A stretch of 64,000 nucleotides of DNA from Amblyomma americanum (GCF_052857255.1 NC_135497.1:119240744-119304743), one strand, 5' to 3'; numbered from the stretch's first letter, positions 1 through 12,004 are shown. Numbers and translations: made by a program. Notes: generated from the letters alone by a model not told the origin.

Positions 1-224
1 CAAGCCCAAGCGCACTACACAGCGACCCCATGAACGCAGTCCCTGTATGCATGAGCGGTGGCTTTCCCGCACAGACTGGAACATGATTGCGGACCTTCGC
101 GCAACTCTGCTCCCAGCGAGAGCATATACAGGAACACTGGCTCATTCACGCACGAACCGGCAATTCACAAACAGATTTTCTACACCATATACCAGAAACC
201 GTTGAACGCCAGGCCCGACCTATC

Positions 225-1206
225 CCCTAAAGCAGGGGTTCTCAAATTGGGTTCCGCGGATTGCTTTTGTGGGTTCCGCAAGCACCCACACTGGCATGTA
301 CCCCGTTTCCGGGTTTCGCAAGCACCCACACTGGCATGTACCCCGTTTCCGGTACAATACTGGCGGGCGGTCGCGAAGCAGCCACAGTACCTGCATGGTT
401 TGTTAAAACTCGTTTATGAGTGTTTGCTCTTATGTTTCGTACCGTCACCGTCTGTGTCATCCGCAGCAGAGACCTTGGCAGCACGCCAGGACGGTAACGG
501 CTCCGCGTATTCACGCCACGCGACTACGCTGGCAGTCGTGTGCAGCTGCGAAAAGGTGCCAGTGCCTGGGCGACGAATTGCGCGCCGTTTGCTTGGCTTG
601 CTCGCACTGGCGGTCGTTGGGGGTCGCTTTCTCGGGCGAACAGTTCTGCGCGCGGCCGGAATCCGGAACTACTGATTGCTGTTCGGTTTGCCGTTAGTTA
701 GCCGGGCCGTGCGCCAGGACGACCTTTCATCGCTTGTTATCTCCATTTGCCTCTGGCCGCTGACTCTGCGATTGTGTCATTGTGCGTTTATTGCTTTCAG
801 CTGCGTACGCGCCACCATGCCATCCTGCGGGAACTATATAGGTAACATGGGGCGTGGCGGGAGAGGTATGTGTGTTATATTTTAGTCACATTTTTTGTCG
901 GCCAATGAGGGGTGCGACAAGAGAAGTTTACGTATAGGCGGCAATGTACACTATATATTGCGTGTTTTGACCTTTGTAGAGTTTTTTTAGACGTGGTCAA
1001 AATTTTCGCGTAATTTGCGCGCCCCATTTTTTTTTGAATGCCCTAATTTAAATAAAAAAAGTGTGCATATTACGAGCGTAAACGCGGTACTTACAAAAGT
1101 GAATGAAACGTCAGGAAACAAGCACATATAGTCCACTTACAAGCAACATCGACCGATTGTGAAGGGTTTCCTTGGGGCAAAAAGTTTGAGAAATCCTGCC
1201 CTAAAG
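225..1206. mobile_element. Non-autonomous hAT-type DNA transposon with 8-bp target duplication
   Basis: The left end reads CAGGGGTTCTCAAA from 233 and the right end, reverse complemented, reads CAGGATTTCTCAAA ending at 1198. Both ends are flanked by the same 8 bases, CCCTAAAG (225-232 and 1199-1206). An 8-bp duplication and a CAGGGGTTCTCAA-like end are hallmarks of the hAT superfamily. I see no transposase in the 966-bp interior, so it is non-autonomous. It holds a 40-bp tandem duplication. Confidence 0.85.
271..350 (+). repeat. 40-bp unit duplicated in tandem
   Basis: Two adjacent 40-bp copies (271-310 and 311-350) differ at one base near the start (ggttc versus gtttc). They lie inside the hAT-type element, so they are probably an element-specific feature or a replication slip. 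Confidence 0.9.
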
Positions 1207-2394
1207 CAAGGAATCAGATTAATATGGCCGACCTGCCACTAGCTCCAGTGGACGCTTGAACCACGATTAGTTATATCCCGTCCCGAAAGTTGATTGTTGG
1301 CAGCAATGGTCGCAGGGAGGAGAGCACGACCGCCTTGGAGAGCCTGGAAAGAGCCGCGGTAAGGTCTCCTTTGAACAAGTGGGCGCGCATAACGGTTTTT
1401 TTAAGAAATAAATGCCGCTTTTGGCGGACTTCATTTTTTTTTGGGGCTGTTACTACGGAGAGTTTGCGCAATACGGACATGAGATATAACGAACAGAATC
1501 CGCGTGCTTGTAGGTTCGCTACAGGTGGGCTCGACAAAGTATACAGTCATAGTATACAGCCCAAGGGGTCTGCTTTTGAGCCCTGCAGCGCGGCTTCTCT
1601 TGCATACTGGGGGACCCTAATCTCACGAAGGCGGAAGGAACCTACAACTATACGTGTGCCCACTAACAGTGCCATAGGAGAAATGCGCTGTTCTTTTTCT
1701 TGCGACCGAGGGGAGGGATAAATCTATTATTCTGCTCATGTAGCGCGGGGCGCAGTGCCCCTCGTCGATTTTTCTTCCTCGCTCTCTCTACTCGCTCTTG
1801 CGACGGACCTCTGCAATTTGAAGCATGATTTGAAAGTGGCGGCACCCTGCTCCGTCCCGCGCTTTTCTCCTCGATTCTCCTTGCGCGCCGGCTGCGAGCG
1901 CTACCTACGCACGGCATGCTCTCCTTAGCGCCCGCCGGCCTGCGGCAGCATACAGTGGATGCGCGTGTTTTTGGGCCAGGTCAGCGCTCCGGTGATGTAC
2001 AGATTTCGAAAAATAGTGATAACAGCATCGAAAATGCTGAAAGTAACGTTTATGAGGACGTTGGTTTCTCCTTAAAGCCGTTTGAATGGGCAATACTGAT
2101 GTAAAACTAGCTTTGAGTCAAGTTCTACTCTCCAGACATTTTTTTTTTTAAGCCACACGATAGATGTTTTGTGAATCTTATCTAGTATTTCCTGTGGCTT
2201 TGTATTTTTTTCTTGCTTGTGCGCTCATGTACACAGCAGGCCTTAATTTGAGCGTGCCCTCTTATAATAAATTTGTCATGAGTGCATCGTCCGTCCATGT
2301 GTTTGTCTTTTGAATGTGGAAGTGACTTTTGGGGGGGGTGCTGTGGTCTGAAGACTGAATATAACAGCTTCCATCTGGGAGCATACACCTCCTA
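1207..2394. other. No gene recognised
   Basis: Short open frames on both strands have no recognisable motif, and no good splice-bounded exon was seen. It lies beyond the 3' end of gene 3. Confidence 0.5.
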
Positions 2395-2560
2395 TGTACC
2401 CAGTACCCTCCCCCGCGGGGCCCGGAGATCCTGACCGCTTGGGAAGAAAGTGATCCGGCGTCACTGAACTCCGTGAACTCATGAACGTATATAGTGCAGT
2501 GGGGTCGTGCGGGGACACAGGGGCGTACGTGTCCCGTATCCATTAAAGTTATTTCTCTCT
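2395..2560 (+). mobile_element. Probable 3' remnant of a non-LTR retrotransposon
   Basis: One forward frame reads a Pro-rich stretch followed by ILTAWEESDPASLNS, resembling the final residues of tick LINE ORF2 proteins (a W-E-x-x-x-x-S-x-D-P-x-x-Q/L tail). It is followed by ATTAAAG and a CT-rich tail. The short match is from memory, so this is tentative. Confidence 0.4.
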
Positions 2561-2883
2561 CTCCATGCTTTGGCCGGCATTTCTTTGATTAATCAAAATT
2601 TTCGTCTCCTGCTCAGCCGTTTATAAGACTGGTAAGCAGTCTTAGACCTCATGGCGTTCTGAAGCACGAAATGGCTTGGTTATTCTGCAATGATATTTTA
2701 TTCGAGCTAGCGTCTGTCTCTGGACAACGAAGGGAAGCTTACGCCTGGACTGTAAACCCTGTTGCCGACTGCGTGATGTGCGCGAGGAGGTGCAGCGCAG
2801 CTTGGATGCAAAGCTTGACATCGCACACAAGAAACGAGGCACACGGAGTTCTGGAATCAAAGCTGCTTTTGAGGGCGCTTCTG

Positions 2884-2889
2884 TTTATT
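2884..2889 (-). other. Polyadenylation signal of gene 3
   Basis: AATAAA on the minus strand, about 40 bases beyond the stop codon of the gene 3 terminal exon. Confidence 0.6.
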
Positions 2890-2926
2890 GGTGCCGGCGC
2901 TTGGGCTCTCACAGTTGTCGCGGATG

Positions 2927-3134
2927 TCATGGACCGTGGCGGCAGAGTGAGACAATTCCGTACACCACAGCCCACAGTGCGGTGGCGGCCAAACCGCTGG
3001 CGCAGTTGATGAAGCAATAGGTAGCATCCACGGCGCCCCTTTCCTCAGTCGCCTTGCGATCGATCTCAGTTGTCTGGATCCCATGGCAGCCAGATACCAG
3101 TTCGCTCACGCAGTACTTGTACTGCTGCACCAGC
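2927..3134 (-). CDS. Gene 3 terminal A exon with hydrophobic C-tail
   Basis: Acceptor cgcag|g on the minus strand, entry phase 2. It contains QQYKYCVSELVSGC (C4-x7-C5), C6 in DATYC, a hydrophobic tail, then TGA at 2927-2929. The one-base entry plus 69 codons matches the terminal A exons of genes 1 and 2. Confidence 0.75.
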
Positions 3135-6100
3135 CTGCGGGAGGCCAGGGAGCGTGTCACTGCCGCCGCCCCCTCACCGCCAACGCGGCGGGGTGACCAG
3201 CGCGCGCGCTTGCAGCGAACTTCAGTTCCAAGCATGCTGTGCCAGTGCGAACGACTTCGAATGAAGGAATCTCGCTAGAATATGCATGTGCTCCGGAGCC
3301 TAAAATGAATTGGGACTGGCCCCTGCACTACTCGCCTCTTCGCTTTGGTCTTTTCTTTAGCAGGTGGGGGCTGAAATTCGAGGGGTAAAAACCGGGCGCT
3401 ATATCTGCGAATACAAAATATGGTAAATATCAAGAAATAGTCCGATTTTTTTGCGGGTTATTTGTGGCAGAGGGAATGACTAAGTAGCACTCGTTTTCCA
3501 GGACGACATAAAATATGCATTTTCGTTATATATGCAGGACAACAAGTTGCGAGGACATTCAAAATCAATTTAAATGCAGATCTGATGGAAACTCAGACTT
3601 CAGCGGGAAGAAACGGCTTTAGCAAGGAGCTCCAATTCTGAAAGGAATAACACACTCATTAAAAATGTGTTTTCACGTATAATACGTGTAGTGGTACTTA
3701 GAAAAGTTAGCAGTTTGGTGAAATATTTTTTGAGGGCTACGGTCGGGGCATATTTCTCTCAAGATTTAATGCAATCTGCTTAGAATGTATGTTTAGTCTA
3801 GCTTTGTGTGTGTCCTGTGCGGTTTTTTGTTTGATCTCATCTCATCGGAAGCTTTGTAAACCTAATTCCCGATGTGCCACAGCCCGGCTATTTGGTTATT
3901 TTGATTATGGCTCTATTCTACTCATCGCTCTTCTGGCTCGTTTCAACCAGCTTGGTAACCTTGAAGGTGCAGGAATAAGGACACACCATGCAAGGACAAC
4001 TGCATATAGATTACTATAATTACGCATACTAGAAAATTATTAATAACTCCCTTGATATTGATTGGGAACTGTGCAATATAAAAAAAATGTTGCGTACACA
4101 AGGAAGCCTAGGATAAGATTGCTTTAAATTCATCCTCATAGGGGTCGTTTTTCTATTCACCAAAGCTTGTTTGTGACAAACCATGTATGCGCCAGCTCGC
4201 CATATGAGAGTTGTTGACCCTCCGAGGGTACGTGGTTATCGTGTACTTCACTTATGCGCTCATGTGGGTTTGAGATATGCTCTGGCTCGACACTGCTCGT
4301 AAAGAGAACTGTCGGTTTGCAGTATGTTAGCATACGTCGAGGTAACAGGAAAATTATTAAGGCATCCTTATAATTCGCTGCTAAGAGTTAGTGGCCAGAA
4401 CCTTTTCAGCCGCCAACTAAATGGAGGCAAGTAATTGCCAAGCAGTGTGGAAGCTGCGCAGCTTGTCTGTGGCTGATCTTCAGTGTACCTGCAAACCATG
4501 TGCCATTCTTGAAGGGGGTCGCCAGAGAAGGGGCCGGTGTCCAGTACTCGTACCGTCTCCTTTGCGCTCTGAAAGCTGCGGTTGCAGAACTGAGTCGTGC
4601 CGGTTGTCTGCGACAAGTTGGAGCCTGTGTAGCGGGAAGTGAGAATAAGGAGGCGGAATGCGGTTGTTTCTTGGTTTTCTTGCATGCGCTTGCGTGTTCT
4701 CTTGCAGCCGCGCAGCAAGGGTTCTGGCGTGCCACTCTCGCCGCCTTATGACTTCCGCATGATCGCACACGTAATACAGCACCAGCAATCTGCACCGAGC
4801 TTCTAGGGGCTTATTTATGGCACGATGATTAAGAGCACCGGTATGCACCCGACAGCAACGGCTGTCTGGTTTAACAGTGCAATGTACTGTGCTGCTTGGA
4901 CACAGGGGCCCCATAATCGGCCTGTTCTGCGCTTCGTGGGATACGCAAACCTTTGCCGCCGTTTGGAAACGGACCCATCCTTTACACAAATTTCTTTAGA
5001 CAGTCTATAGACTGTCCATAGACTTCCGTCTATAAAGTCTATAGGGTCTCTATAGACAAACCCTAGAGAACAGAGAACAGAATAGGCAATGCAAATCCTA
5101 TTGATAGTCTGTAGACAATCTATATATTTATGGCCATACACTTTTAGTAGACTTTTGTCTATAGACAGTCTATAGACTATGAATAGACAAAAAGAAATAT
5201 CTATAGGAAGGCAATAGAGTCTATAAGAAGTCTATAGACTGTCTATAAACCATTTTTATGAGGGATGGCCTCCAGATGCCGCATTCGGTACTCTGCCGAC
5301 TGAGCTACATCAGCGGTTGTCCCCACTACAATTAACTGTAGACATCAACGGTGAGAGTGTTTACTGGCGCCGTACCGATTCACAGCGGCGGACGGGGTGC
5401 ATCCTATTATGCCGCACGTTCCACGCGGCGCGGTAGTCATAAAACTTATGGGAGAAGCTGATTACTAGGGTAATCTGAAAATTAACATTTTTATTTCAGC
5501 AGCTAGGCGCTTGGTTAAACAATCAGAATTGTAGCGGGTCATCGTTGCAGCCAGCATCACTTATTAGATATTGCCCTTGGCGCTATGACGCTATAGTCAA
5601 AAAAGCGGCCAATGCTCCTCAAAGGAGGCCGGGCCCTTCAACCAGACCTCGACCGATTTTAATGACGCCGTGGTTAATCCGGTTAAGTAGTGGTTAATCG
5701 CCTTTCATCTGCGACCCCCTGCGATTAACCTCGAGATTAACCGCGACGTAATGAGAATTGGTCAACGCCATTGGCTAGAGGGCCTCCTTTGATGGGCATT
5801 TGTCGCTTCGGTCTTGAGTTGTCGGCCGTCCAAGACGCATCGAAGGAGCTCGCATAGTACGGAGTGATGTAGTGCGGGGCGGACGCATCACACTCCTTTC
5901 GCACTTTTCCTCTGGCTCCAGCGGCGGGATGCGACGCGCCGCTCGAGCAGGCTGCATAAGGTGGGTGTGACTAAAGTCCCTAGATCAGCAAATCTAGGGG
6001 CTTTAGGTGTGACTACGCCCGCTTTTTGGCCGGCACGCGCCTGTTCTACGTGTTTGAACAGCCGAAATTCCTAGCATCGTAGCGTCAAATGTAGTTATAT

Positions 6101-9100
6101 TTTTCCGCATCTAGTAGTTAATGGCTGTCCTGATGGCCGACTACAATTTTATAATTGCAAAAAAGCACTTAACAGCTAAACTTTGTCGAACCCTGCATAT
6201 GTCATCAAGGTTTCCAGAACCAAGACTTTCGCTATGGTATGACTCGATATGAACGGGAATGGAGGGTATTTTTATTTCTATATCAAAAGCTGCCAACAGC
6301 TGTCCTCTCATGTGCATGTACGTTAACGAGCGTCCCAATTTCTTCTCTTCATGTCGAAGTTAGACAAACCTGTAATCGCTAATCACGCCTGAAAATCGCA
6401 AGGTTCAATCGTACGTGTGGCACAAGCGACATTTTATGTTTTTTTTAATCATTTTGTCACAAGCCAGGAGCTGTAATGGAAGTAACGGCGCTTAGCCAAT
6501 ACAGGCTAGCTGCAGTAAGACCGCAGGCTATGCCACGTGCGTATGCACAAATGACCCACAAATGCTTGCTATCTACAGTGTTGTCTTATTTCCTTCCTTT
6601 ATGACCCCGCAACTTAACAGTGTCGCATAAAGATAGTCTCCCCTACCCGCTTTCGCCTGATAAGCCATTACCACCATCAGTCAACGGAATTTCAGTAATA
6701 TCGGAAAGTCTTAGCGCTACGTTACAGGTAAATGCAGTCTTGTCAAAAACAAAAGAAGATGAGGGTGATCTGGCAAGTAAAAACAGGAGCACCAGGATTA
6801 TAAGCAGAACAGGTCAGCAGGACTGTAGTGAGAGGAGGATCCATTTCAGTGTAAGTGAGCAGTCTAGCAAAAAAAAAAAAATATTCCTGAATGAGTGTGC
6901 GGCGCCATAGTGCCGAGGTACAAGCCACATAGCTAAGTTAAGCTTTTAGAGATTTATGTCATGCAGACAGAAAGCGAATTCTACGGCACAGTTAAAAAGG
7001 GAAAAGAAATTTGTACACAAGGTAGACTTAGTTTGAGAAGAAACGGCCACGTACTGCGAAATAACGGTGCCTTTAACTTGAGCTTTAATGCAAACTGAAG
7101 GGAAAGTTGATTCAGGTCGGCGCTCGACTAGGTTCGAGCGCGAAGATCAAGACGACACAGAAGGAGAGACAAATGGGGCGCTGTGCGCAACTACTTGCTG
7201 ACCCGGGCAGTCCGTTTGGCGGGTGTCCTCGGGTATGTGCGGCAGCAGGTAGTGCCACAGGATTTCCGTTGTCTGGGAGGCTAGGCGGAACCGCCGGAGA
7301 AAGCGCACCTCGCCCATTCGACGGTCGTTGCTTTTCACGTCCGGTATCTCGAGGCATTCCGAGTACAGGCTGACCTGCCGCCACGCCTCGGATCGCGCGA
7401 TGCGACACATCCCCGTGACATTGCTTCTTGGCGCCTGAAGCTGAACTGCTGAGAGGACGACGACCAGTGGACTACTTCATCATCGTGTTCGCATCTACTC
7501 TTGCGGCATGGCTCTTTTAAAACCGTATTAGTTCATAACTAAATTTTTCTCACTTTATCTCTTCACTTCGCTTGAACTGAATACAGCGCAAAAGGCCTCA
7601 AGAAGTGTTGGAAGCTGTGTATAGACTCCAAGAGAGACTATTTTGAAGGGGTGCTGCACAAATGATTTCAATGTTATACGCATTTTTTTTATGGACTCAG
7701 TCTCGGAGCTATACGGACAAAGGTTGTATATGAAGTACTCCCTACGCATACCGTTCGATATGGCGTGGCGAAAGTGTGATCGCCGAAGCGTGCTCCGTAA
7801 TAATATGGCCGGGACCACAGTGCTAAAAGCTGCAGCGGGAAAATATTAGCAGAAGTGCCCCACGACCAGATATGCGGGAGATGTGCAAGCGGTGGTCCCT
7901 TCCGCTGAACCACCCGCAAGACTGAGGATTAGGATTCTCGTAACTGCGGTTTTCGTGAGCCGCAGCGCCGTGGAGATTATTTCACACACTTCTAGCACCG
8001 TGGCCTGGACTGTACATTTAGGCTTACTTCGTAATGTGCACTCTCGTTCCTGTAGCAAATAGACAAACGTGAGACTGACATCAGTGTTATTATCTTAAGC
8101 GACCAAACTTACCAGAAAACTCTGACAAACGAAACTTGTACCTTCTAAACTGTTATCCAACAGTATTCAGTGCCGTGTTTCGCGCGTGTGGTGTATGTGC
8201 ATGAGTTAGATATTTGTACGAGGTTAAGAGGAAGTGGACTAGCTTCCTTTACACTCTTCTAAGCATCCGAATTTCGTACTCTTGCGTACTTTAGAGAGGC
8301 GTAGCGGCTCGCGCCCGGGCGGCTGGTGGAGATGTTGATTTTCCTTGAAACAATGGCCTGGAACCTCGCTTACCTTTTTTGCGCACGCCGCTGTGGTCTT
8401 CACTAACACTGTAAAAACAAGTTAGTTGAACGCAATACGCCGAAAAAGGCCATCTTCGCTTAGCTTAATCACGCGCTCACTGACACCTTGTATGTGCTTA
8501 CAGCGCTTACTTTTTTCCGTTGTCGTCGTGGCACGCTGAACAGTTTTGGATGTGGGCACATCTTGTTGCTTGGCGACGTGAATGCGACGTGAGCCGGGCT
8601 TGGTCGTGGTGACGGTGGTCTCGTTCTGGCTTGCGTTCTTCTCAGTCGACGCGGACGGCGTGACAGTCCCTGCGTGAGCCCATTGTATGCTCGCTATGTA
8701 GACTTTTTGCGCGCGAGAAAAGAGAGAAAAAAGTTTTGTATACCCACGGTTTTCAACTTTTGCAGGACGTAGGTGAGACGGCCCGCGCTGTCGCCGAGCC
8801 ATGTGGTGGAGTCCTCGCAGTCGACACCGGCGCTCCAGTACCCTCCGCAGTACGGTCAGGAGCGTCCCTCCTGTTGTGTGGGTTCAAAGTCCCAATAAAC
8901 TATCAGAACTCCACCACACAGCCTAGCGAACGCCCTGGCCAGCACTGGTACTACGTGGTTTTAAATAGGCAAAGTTAAAATTCTAACTAACCTGCTTAAT
9001 TATTTGTCAAAACTATCGTGTATCAATGACTGAATAAAATTTAGTACACTGCAAAATAACGTTACTTCACACAGTCTTATCACCTAGAATAAATGGCAAC

Positions 9101-10877
9101 TCACTACAAGCGACTGTTGAAGCTAGCCTGGGTGGCTGCCTTCGTAAATTCGTAAAATAAACGGGAAACACCGGGCTTTCTGAAACCATTTGATCCCCGT
9201 TAATATATCTCCAGGGGTTCATGCACAAAATGCAAGTGACTTGAGAGCCCCCCATCCCCCCTCCCTTCCGCGTAAACTGACATATGAGCTACTTTAAATA
9301 TCTAAAGCTACAGACATGGTTTTTGTTCAGTCGCCAGTAATCAGGCTGAAACGTGCAGACAGCTGCAGCGTTGGTCGCTTCATTACAGGAGTGCTTAGGA
9401 GAGATAATTAGTATTTTTTTGTCTGCGGGCCAACTGCGATCGCTTGCCCACACAGTATGGCTTACAAAGCATGCTCCGACCCTTGATATGGAACATTACG
9501 CGAGCGAAACAAGAGAATCATATATACTATGCTGTATGATCAGAAGGCGAGCGTCGAGATTGTTCACGTGTCTCCGCTGTTTTGAAAACAACTCTGACTT
9601 TTTTTTCTCATGCCATCTGTGGGTAGCTCGTTCACGCGTGTGTTATTGAAAACCAAGCTAAACGAGATTCAGCCATAATGCGTGACTGAACCATGACGGT
9701 GCGAACTCATGGCTCAGACCCTGCGCCTGTCAGCACTTTAGAAATGCGAAGACGAGCGGGGAATGCAGGATAAAAAATGGCAGAATTCATGAAAAAAATA
9801 GCAGTGGCTTAGGTCGGCCATGACAGGATATACGTAGCGTGAGCTACGCTGAGCCGCTGGGCATCAAATGCCGCTGAGCAGCAATTTCGCTCTCCTTCTC
9901 CATGGCTATGCCACACCGGCAAACGCCCCGCTATATGTATACCCCCACTGATACCTCTGCGCATGCGCACAAAATGAGAGGCGCTATCAGGCGGCTCCGG
10001 CGCAGCGTCAGACTTGGCTACTGCGCAACGGAGGCGCACAGCTGGGCACGCACCGGCACCACTGCGTCTACCACGGCTATGAAGTCACTCCTCTGGAATG
10101 CGGAGAGCGGCGAGGCGCCCGCGGCGGCGATGGCTTCGGCGCGCCAGCTGTGCACCGTGTGACGTCACTGCTCCTCGCGCATGCACAGCGCAGCTCTCTA
10201 GGAGCCACGCGAAACTGCTCAACCTCGGCCAGTGTATCTCACGCTACAAAAGTTTCTGGGTTTCTTTAAGGTGCCGCGGGCTGATCTACAGTCGGATACA
10301 ACTCAAGAACTAAACGACAAATGCCCCTCAGGTGAGTCCCTCCAGCTGTCGGCCTATTGTTATGACCGCCTCAAACATTCTAGCATCCGTGGCAGGTGCA
10401 AGGTGTTGACCACCACGTCATGACAATATACCGATGCACTGGTTGGAGGAACTCATTTGAGAGGCATTCGCCGGTTCGTTCTTGAGCTGTACTAGCTTAA
10501 GTCCTTTCCGGCTGGCCAGCGATAAAACACTGAGGAAAAAATCACATGCATCCTTCGTCGAACCTAAAGAGAGCACGAATAGAGCGTTCACAGCCAGAAC
10601 CATGCATGGGGCCGCGTTTGAGAGCTAGCAGATGCGGTTAGTCGCTCACCTAGATCGTATTGCGCGTATGTGATGTCCTCGCTGAAATCTGCAGAACCGT
10701 CTACGGCTTTTTCGTCGTAATAGATCTCCTCGTCGTAGTAGTCCTCGACTGACTTGCCTTGGCGAGCTAGCTGTACCAGACCGGGCACTAGGATGGCAGC
10801 GGCGAGCAAAGCAGCTGCAAAGAAACCGCGCTTGAAACGAGCGCGCGCGGCGGCCCGGTCGCCTGCCGTGGCCACTG
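2927..10877 (-). CDS. Gene 3: secreted single-module six-cysteine-family protein, acidic Tyr-rich (model incomplete)
   Basis: Proposed minus-strand gene, read from right to left. Exon 1 (10650-about 10877) has a hydrophobic leader and an acidic Tyr-rich stretch. It may be followed by an exon at 10432-10563 and a Thr-rich exon at 8511-8669 (both phase 1 to 1), then a B exon (4489-4624, phase 1 to 2) and a terminal A exon (2927-3134, phase 2 to stop). All junctions are phase compatible. The B exon lacks C2 (Arg in its place), while C1, C3, C4, C5 and C6 are present. After C6 comes a hydrophobic C-terminal segment (LAATALWAVVYGIVSLC) ending in a short polar tail, the form of a GPI-attachment signal. 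No in-frame ATG precedes the hydrophobic leader: the first codon of the open stretch is GTG at 10873-10875, preceded by stops, so the true start is upstream in another exon or the gene is damaged. Function is unknown; the cysteine frame matches genes 1, 2 and the giant gene. Confidence 0.55.
3135..4488. other. Intron of gene 3, nothing recognised
   Basis: AT-richer sequence between the terminal A and B exons; no motif-bearing frame seen on either strand. Confidence 0.5.
4489..4624 (-). CDS. Gene 3 B exon (C2 lost)
   Basis: Minus-strand acceptor ctacacag|gc and donor ag|gtacac give phase 1 to 2, as in the other B exons. C1 is in TTQFCNRSF and C3 in HMVCR just before the donor. The residue twelve after C1 is Arg instead of Cys. 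An N-L-S sequon lies near the start. Confidence 0.65.
4998..5262. repeat. TCTATAGAC-rich palindromic repeat, copy 1
   Basis: Dense repeats of the self-complementary unit GTCTATAGAC and variants. The stretch from about 5130 (ttatggccatacac) to 5260 (aaaccattttt) matches the second copy at 12.2-12.34 kb closely. It lies in a gene 3 intron. Confidence 0.85.
5270..5332 (-). other. tRNA-like 5' half (SINE head fragment)
   Basis: The reverse complement reads GCTGATGTAGCTCAGTCGGCAGAG, a clear tRNA box A region with D-arm. No proper T-arm follows; the sequence joins the TCTATAGAC repeat instead. It is therefore a SINE head or tRNA fragment and not a working tRNA gene. Confidence 0.5.
5333..8510. other. 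Intron of gene 3, no gene recognised
   Basis: Contains a short hairpin (5967-6006, ctaaagtccctagat paired with aatctaggggctttag). Several open minus-strand frames (7.1-7.4 and 7.85-8.06 kb) have cysteines but no phase-compatible splice borders, so none is called. Confidence 0.45.
8511..8669 (-). CDS. Gene 3 candidate Thr-rich exon
   Basis: Minus-strand acceptor cacgcag|gg and donor aaaa|gtaagc, phase 1 to 1, length divisible by three. It codes a Ser/Thr/Lys-rich segment (ETTVTTTKPGS, RATTTTEK) with two N-linked sequons (NAS, NET), typical of an O-glycosylated linker. Its phase fits between exon 1 and the B exon. Confidence 0.5.
8670..10431. other. Intron of gene 3, no gene recognised
   Basis: No conserved motif or supported exon was seen on either strand in this stretch. 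Confidence 0.4.
10432..10563 (-). CDS. Gene 3 possible exon 2
   Basis: Pyrimidine-rich acceptor (gctctctttag|gt) 86 bases beyond the exon 1 donor, and donor g|gtatat, phase 1 to 1. It codes two cysteines about 38 residues apart (DACDFF and NQC) and an N-A-S sequon. The C1-C3 distance recalls a B exon that has lost C2, but the exit phase is wrong for B. Confidence 0.35.
10650..10877 (-). CDS. Gene 3 exon 1: hydrophobic leader plus acidic Tyr-rich segment
   Basis: Codes a basic N-region, a hydrophobic run (GFFAAALLAAAILVPGLVQLA) cut short here to its core FFAAALLAAAILV, then EDYYDEEIYYDE and further acidic Tyr residues, ending at donor g|gtgagc in phase 1. Tyrosines flanked by Asp/Glu are favourable sulfation sites in secreted proteins. 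The 5' edge is uncertain: either the acceptor-like gcag|tg at 10877/10878 or an unseen upstream exon supplies the start codon. Confidence 0.6.
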
Positions 10878-11590
10878 CTTACCGTTAAAGACGAGTGCGC
10901 TCTTGGTCATCGCTTCGCCTCGTTTCCTCTGCCGTGCGCACCGTCATCAGGCCTGCTGGCCAGACGCCTTGGTAGAGTAGATCGACGCAGACACTGCTCC
11001 CGTCCCAGGCCTGTGGAGCGAGTGCGCGTGCACCTACGGCACGCGGCGTTACCCGTCTTCGTTCTCACTTCGCCTTCTTCCTCGCTGAACCTAAGCAGAA
11101 AAGAAATGGTGAAAATGCTTTGTGAGGAATATTCAGAAGGTGCGTGGAATGCACTTCTAGTTGGACATTCTGTTATGAACAGAACGGAATTATTAAGTCC
11201 GGTGGTCACAATTTCCGGTGGCGCATATCTTCACGGGCGTCATCACTGAGGGATCAACGCTAGCGGTTTTCTTGGGCACCCTCGCGTCTCGGAAGCAATC
11301 GGCCATCTTGCACAGCCGGCGTCAAACTTAAGTAGCTCAAGAGGTGCGCGGTAGACAGAAGTAGTATTAGGCAGTCGCTAATGGCTTTCACGTGTCGTGC
11401 CCGCTTGGTCTTTGTGATTATACTTCGGCGCAAAAATTGCCGCTAGAACTTGGCGGCTGCAGCAAGGTGTCGCTTTGTTCTCAGGGCAGTAAAACTGGAT
11501 AAAACCGCAGAAGGTGAAAACTGGATTAGTTGAATAGAAAAGAAGCAGAGCCGCAGAACTCTATCGAAATTGGAAAAGCAGGAGGGAATC
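10878..11590. other. No gene recognised
   Basis: GC-rich flank of gene 3, possibly its promoter or 5' exon region. A minus-strand ATG at about 10909 starts MTKSALVFN followed directly by a gtaagc donor, which could be a tiny first exon, but its junction with exon 1 is not resolved. Confidence 0.35.
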
Positions 11591-11604
11591 GTTCTATGAT
11601 AACT

Positions 11605-11735
11605 TAAAAAGGGGATGTAGGAAAAACGTCCCCGCAATAACTGTCCCCGGAAGATATGTCCCCGGGAAGGACATTTGTTCCGGGGATATTTTTTCCAGGG
11701 AATTTTTTCCGGGGACGCTTTTCGGGAACGCCTCG
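11605..11735. repeat. Clustered TGTCCCCGGAA motifs
   Basis: At least six near-copies of the gtccccgg core (several in reverse, ttccgggga) lie within about 120 bases, separated by 10-20 bases. The arrangement is irregular, not a perfect tandem. Confidence 0.6.
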
Positions 11736-12004
11736 CAAGGCAGTGTCCTAATCTTTGAAGATAGATGTGGGGGTCTTAGAACGCGCAGCTACAAAAAGAA
11801 ATATAACCAAGAAGATGACACATGTGCAGTGTATGGTAAATCTGTAGAAACAATTGAGCTTCTTATACTCGAATGTGATGGAATCCATCCGGATGTAGAT
11901 GCAGGCACAGTCGCTCTCCCTAAGATCCTAGGATTTAGAGAAGTAGTCGAGGGTTCGACGGCATACCGTCTGGTCAGGAATCATGGCTTGATAAGATTCA
12001 CTGG

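Noticed and set aside
5000..5262. Regular short repeats as a CRISPR-like array
   Set aside because: Units are self-complementary, unequal in spacing and have no distinct spacers; the genome is eukaryotic.
7147..7440. Open minus-strand frame with SLYSECLEIPDV and TDC, possible terminal A exon
   Set aside because: No acceptor gives the required phase 2 entry, C5 is missing, and a competing Pro-rich frame is equally open.
7846..8058. Minus-strand frame with LEVCEIISTALRLT, B-like
   Set aside because: No phase-2 donor follows the putative C3.
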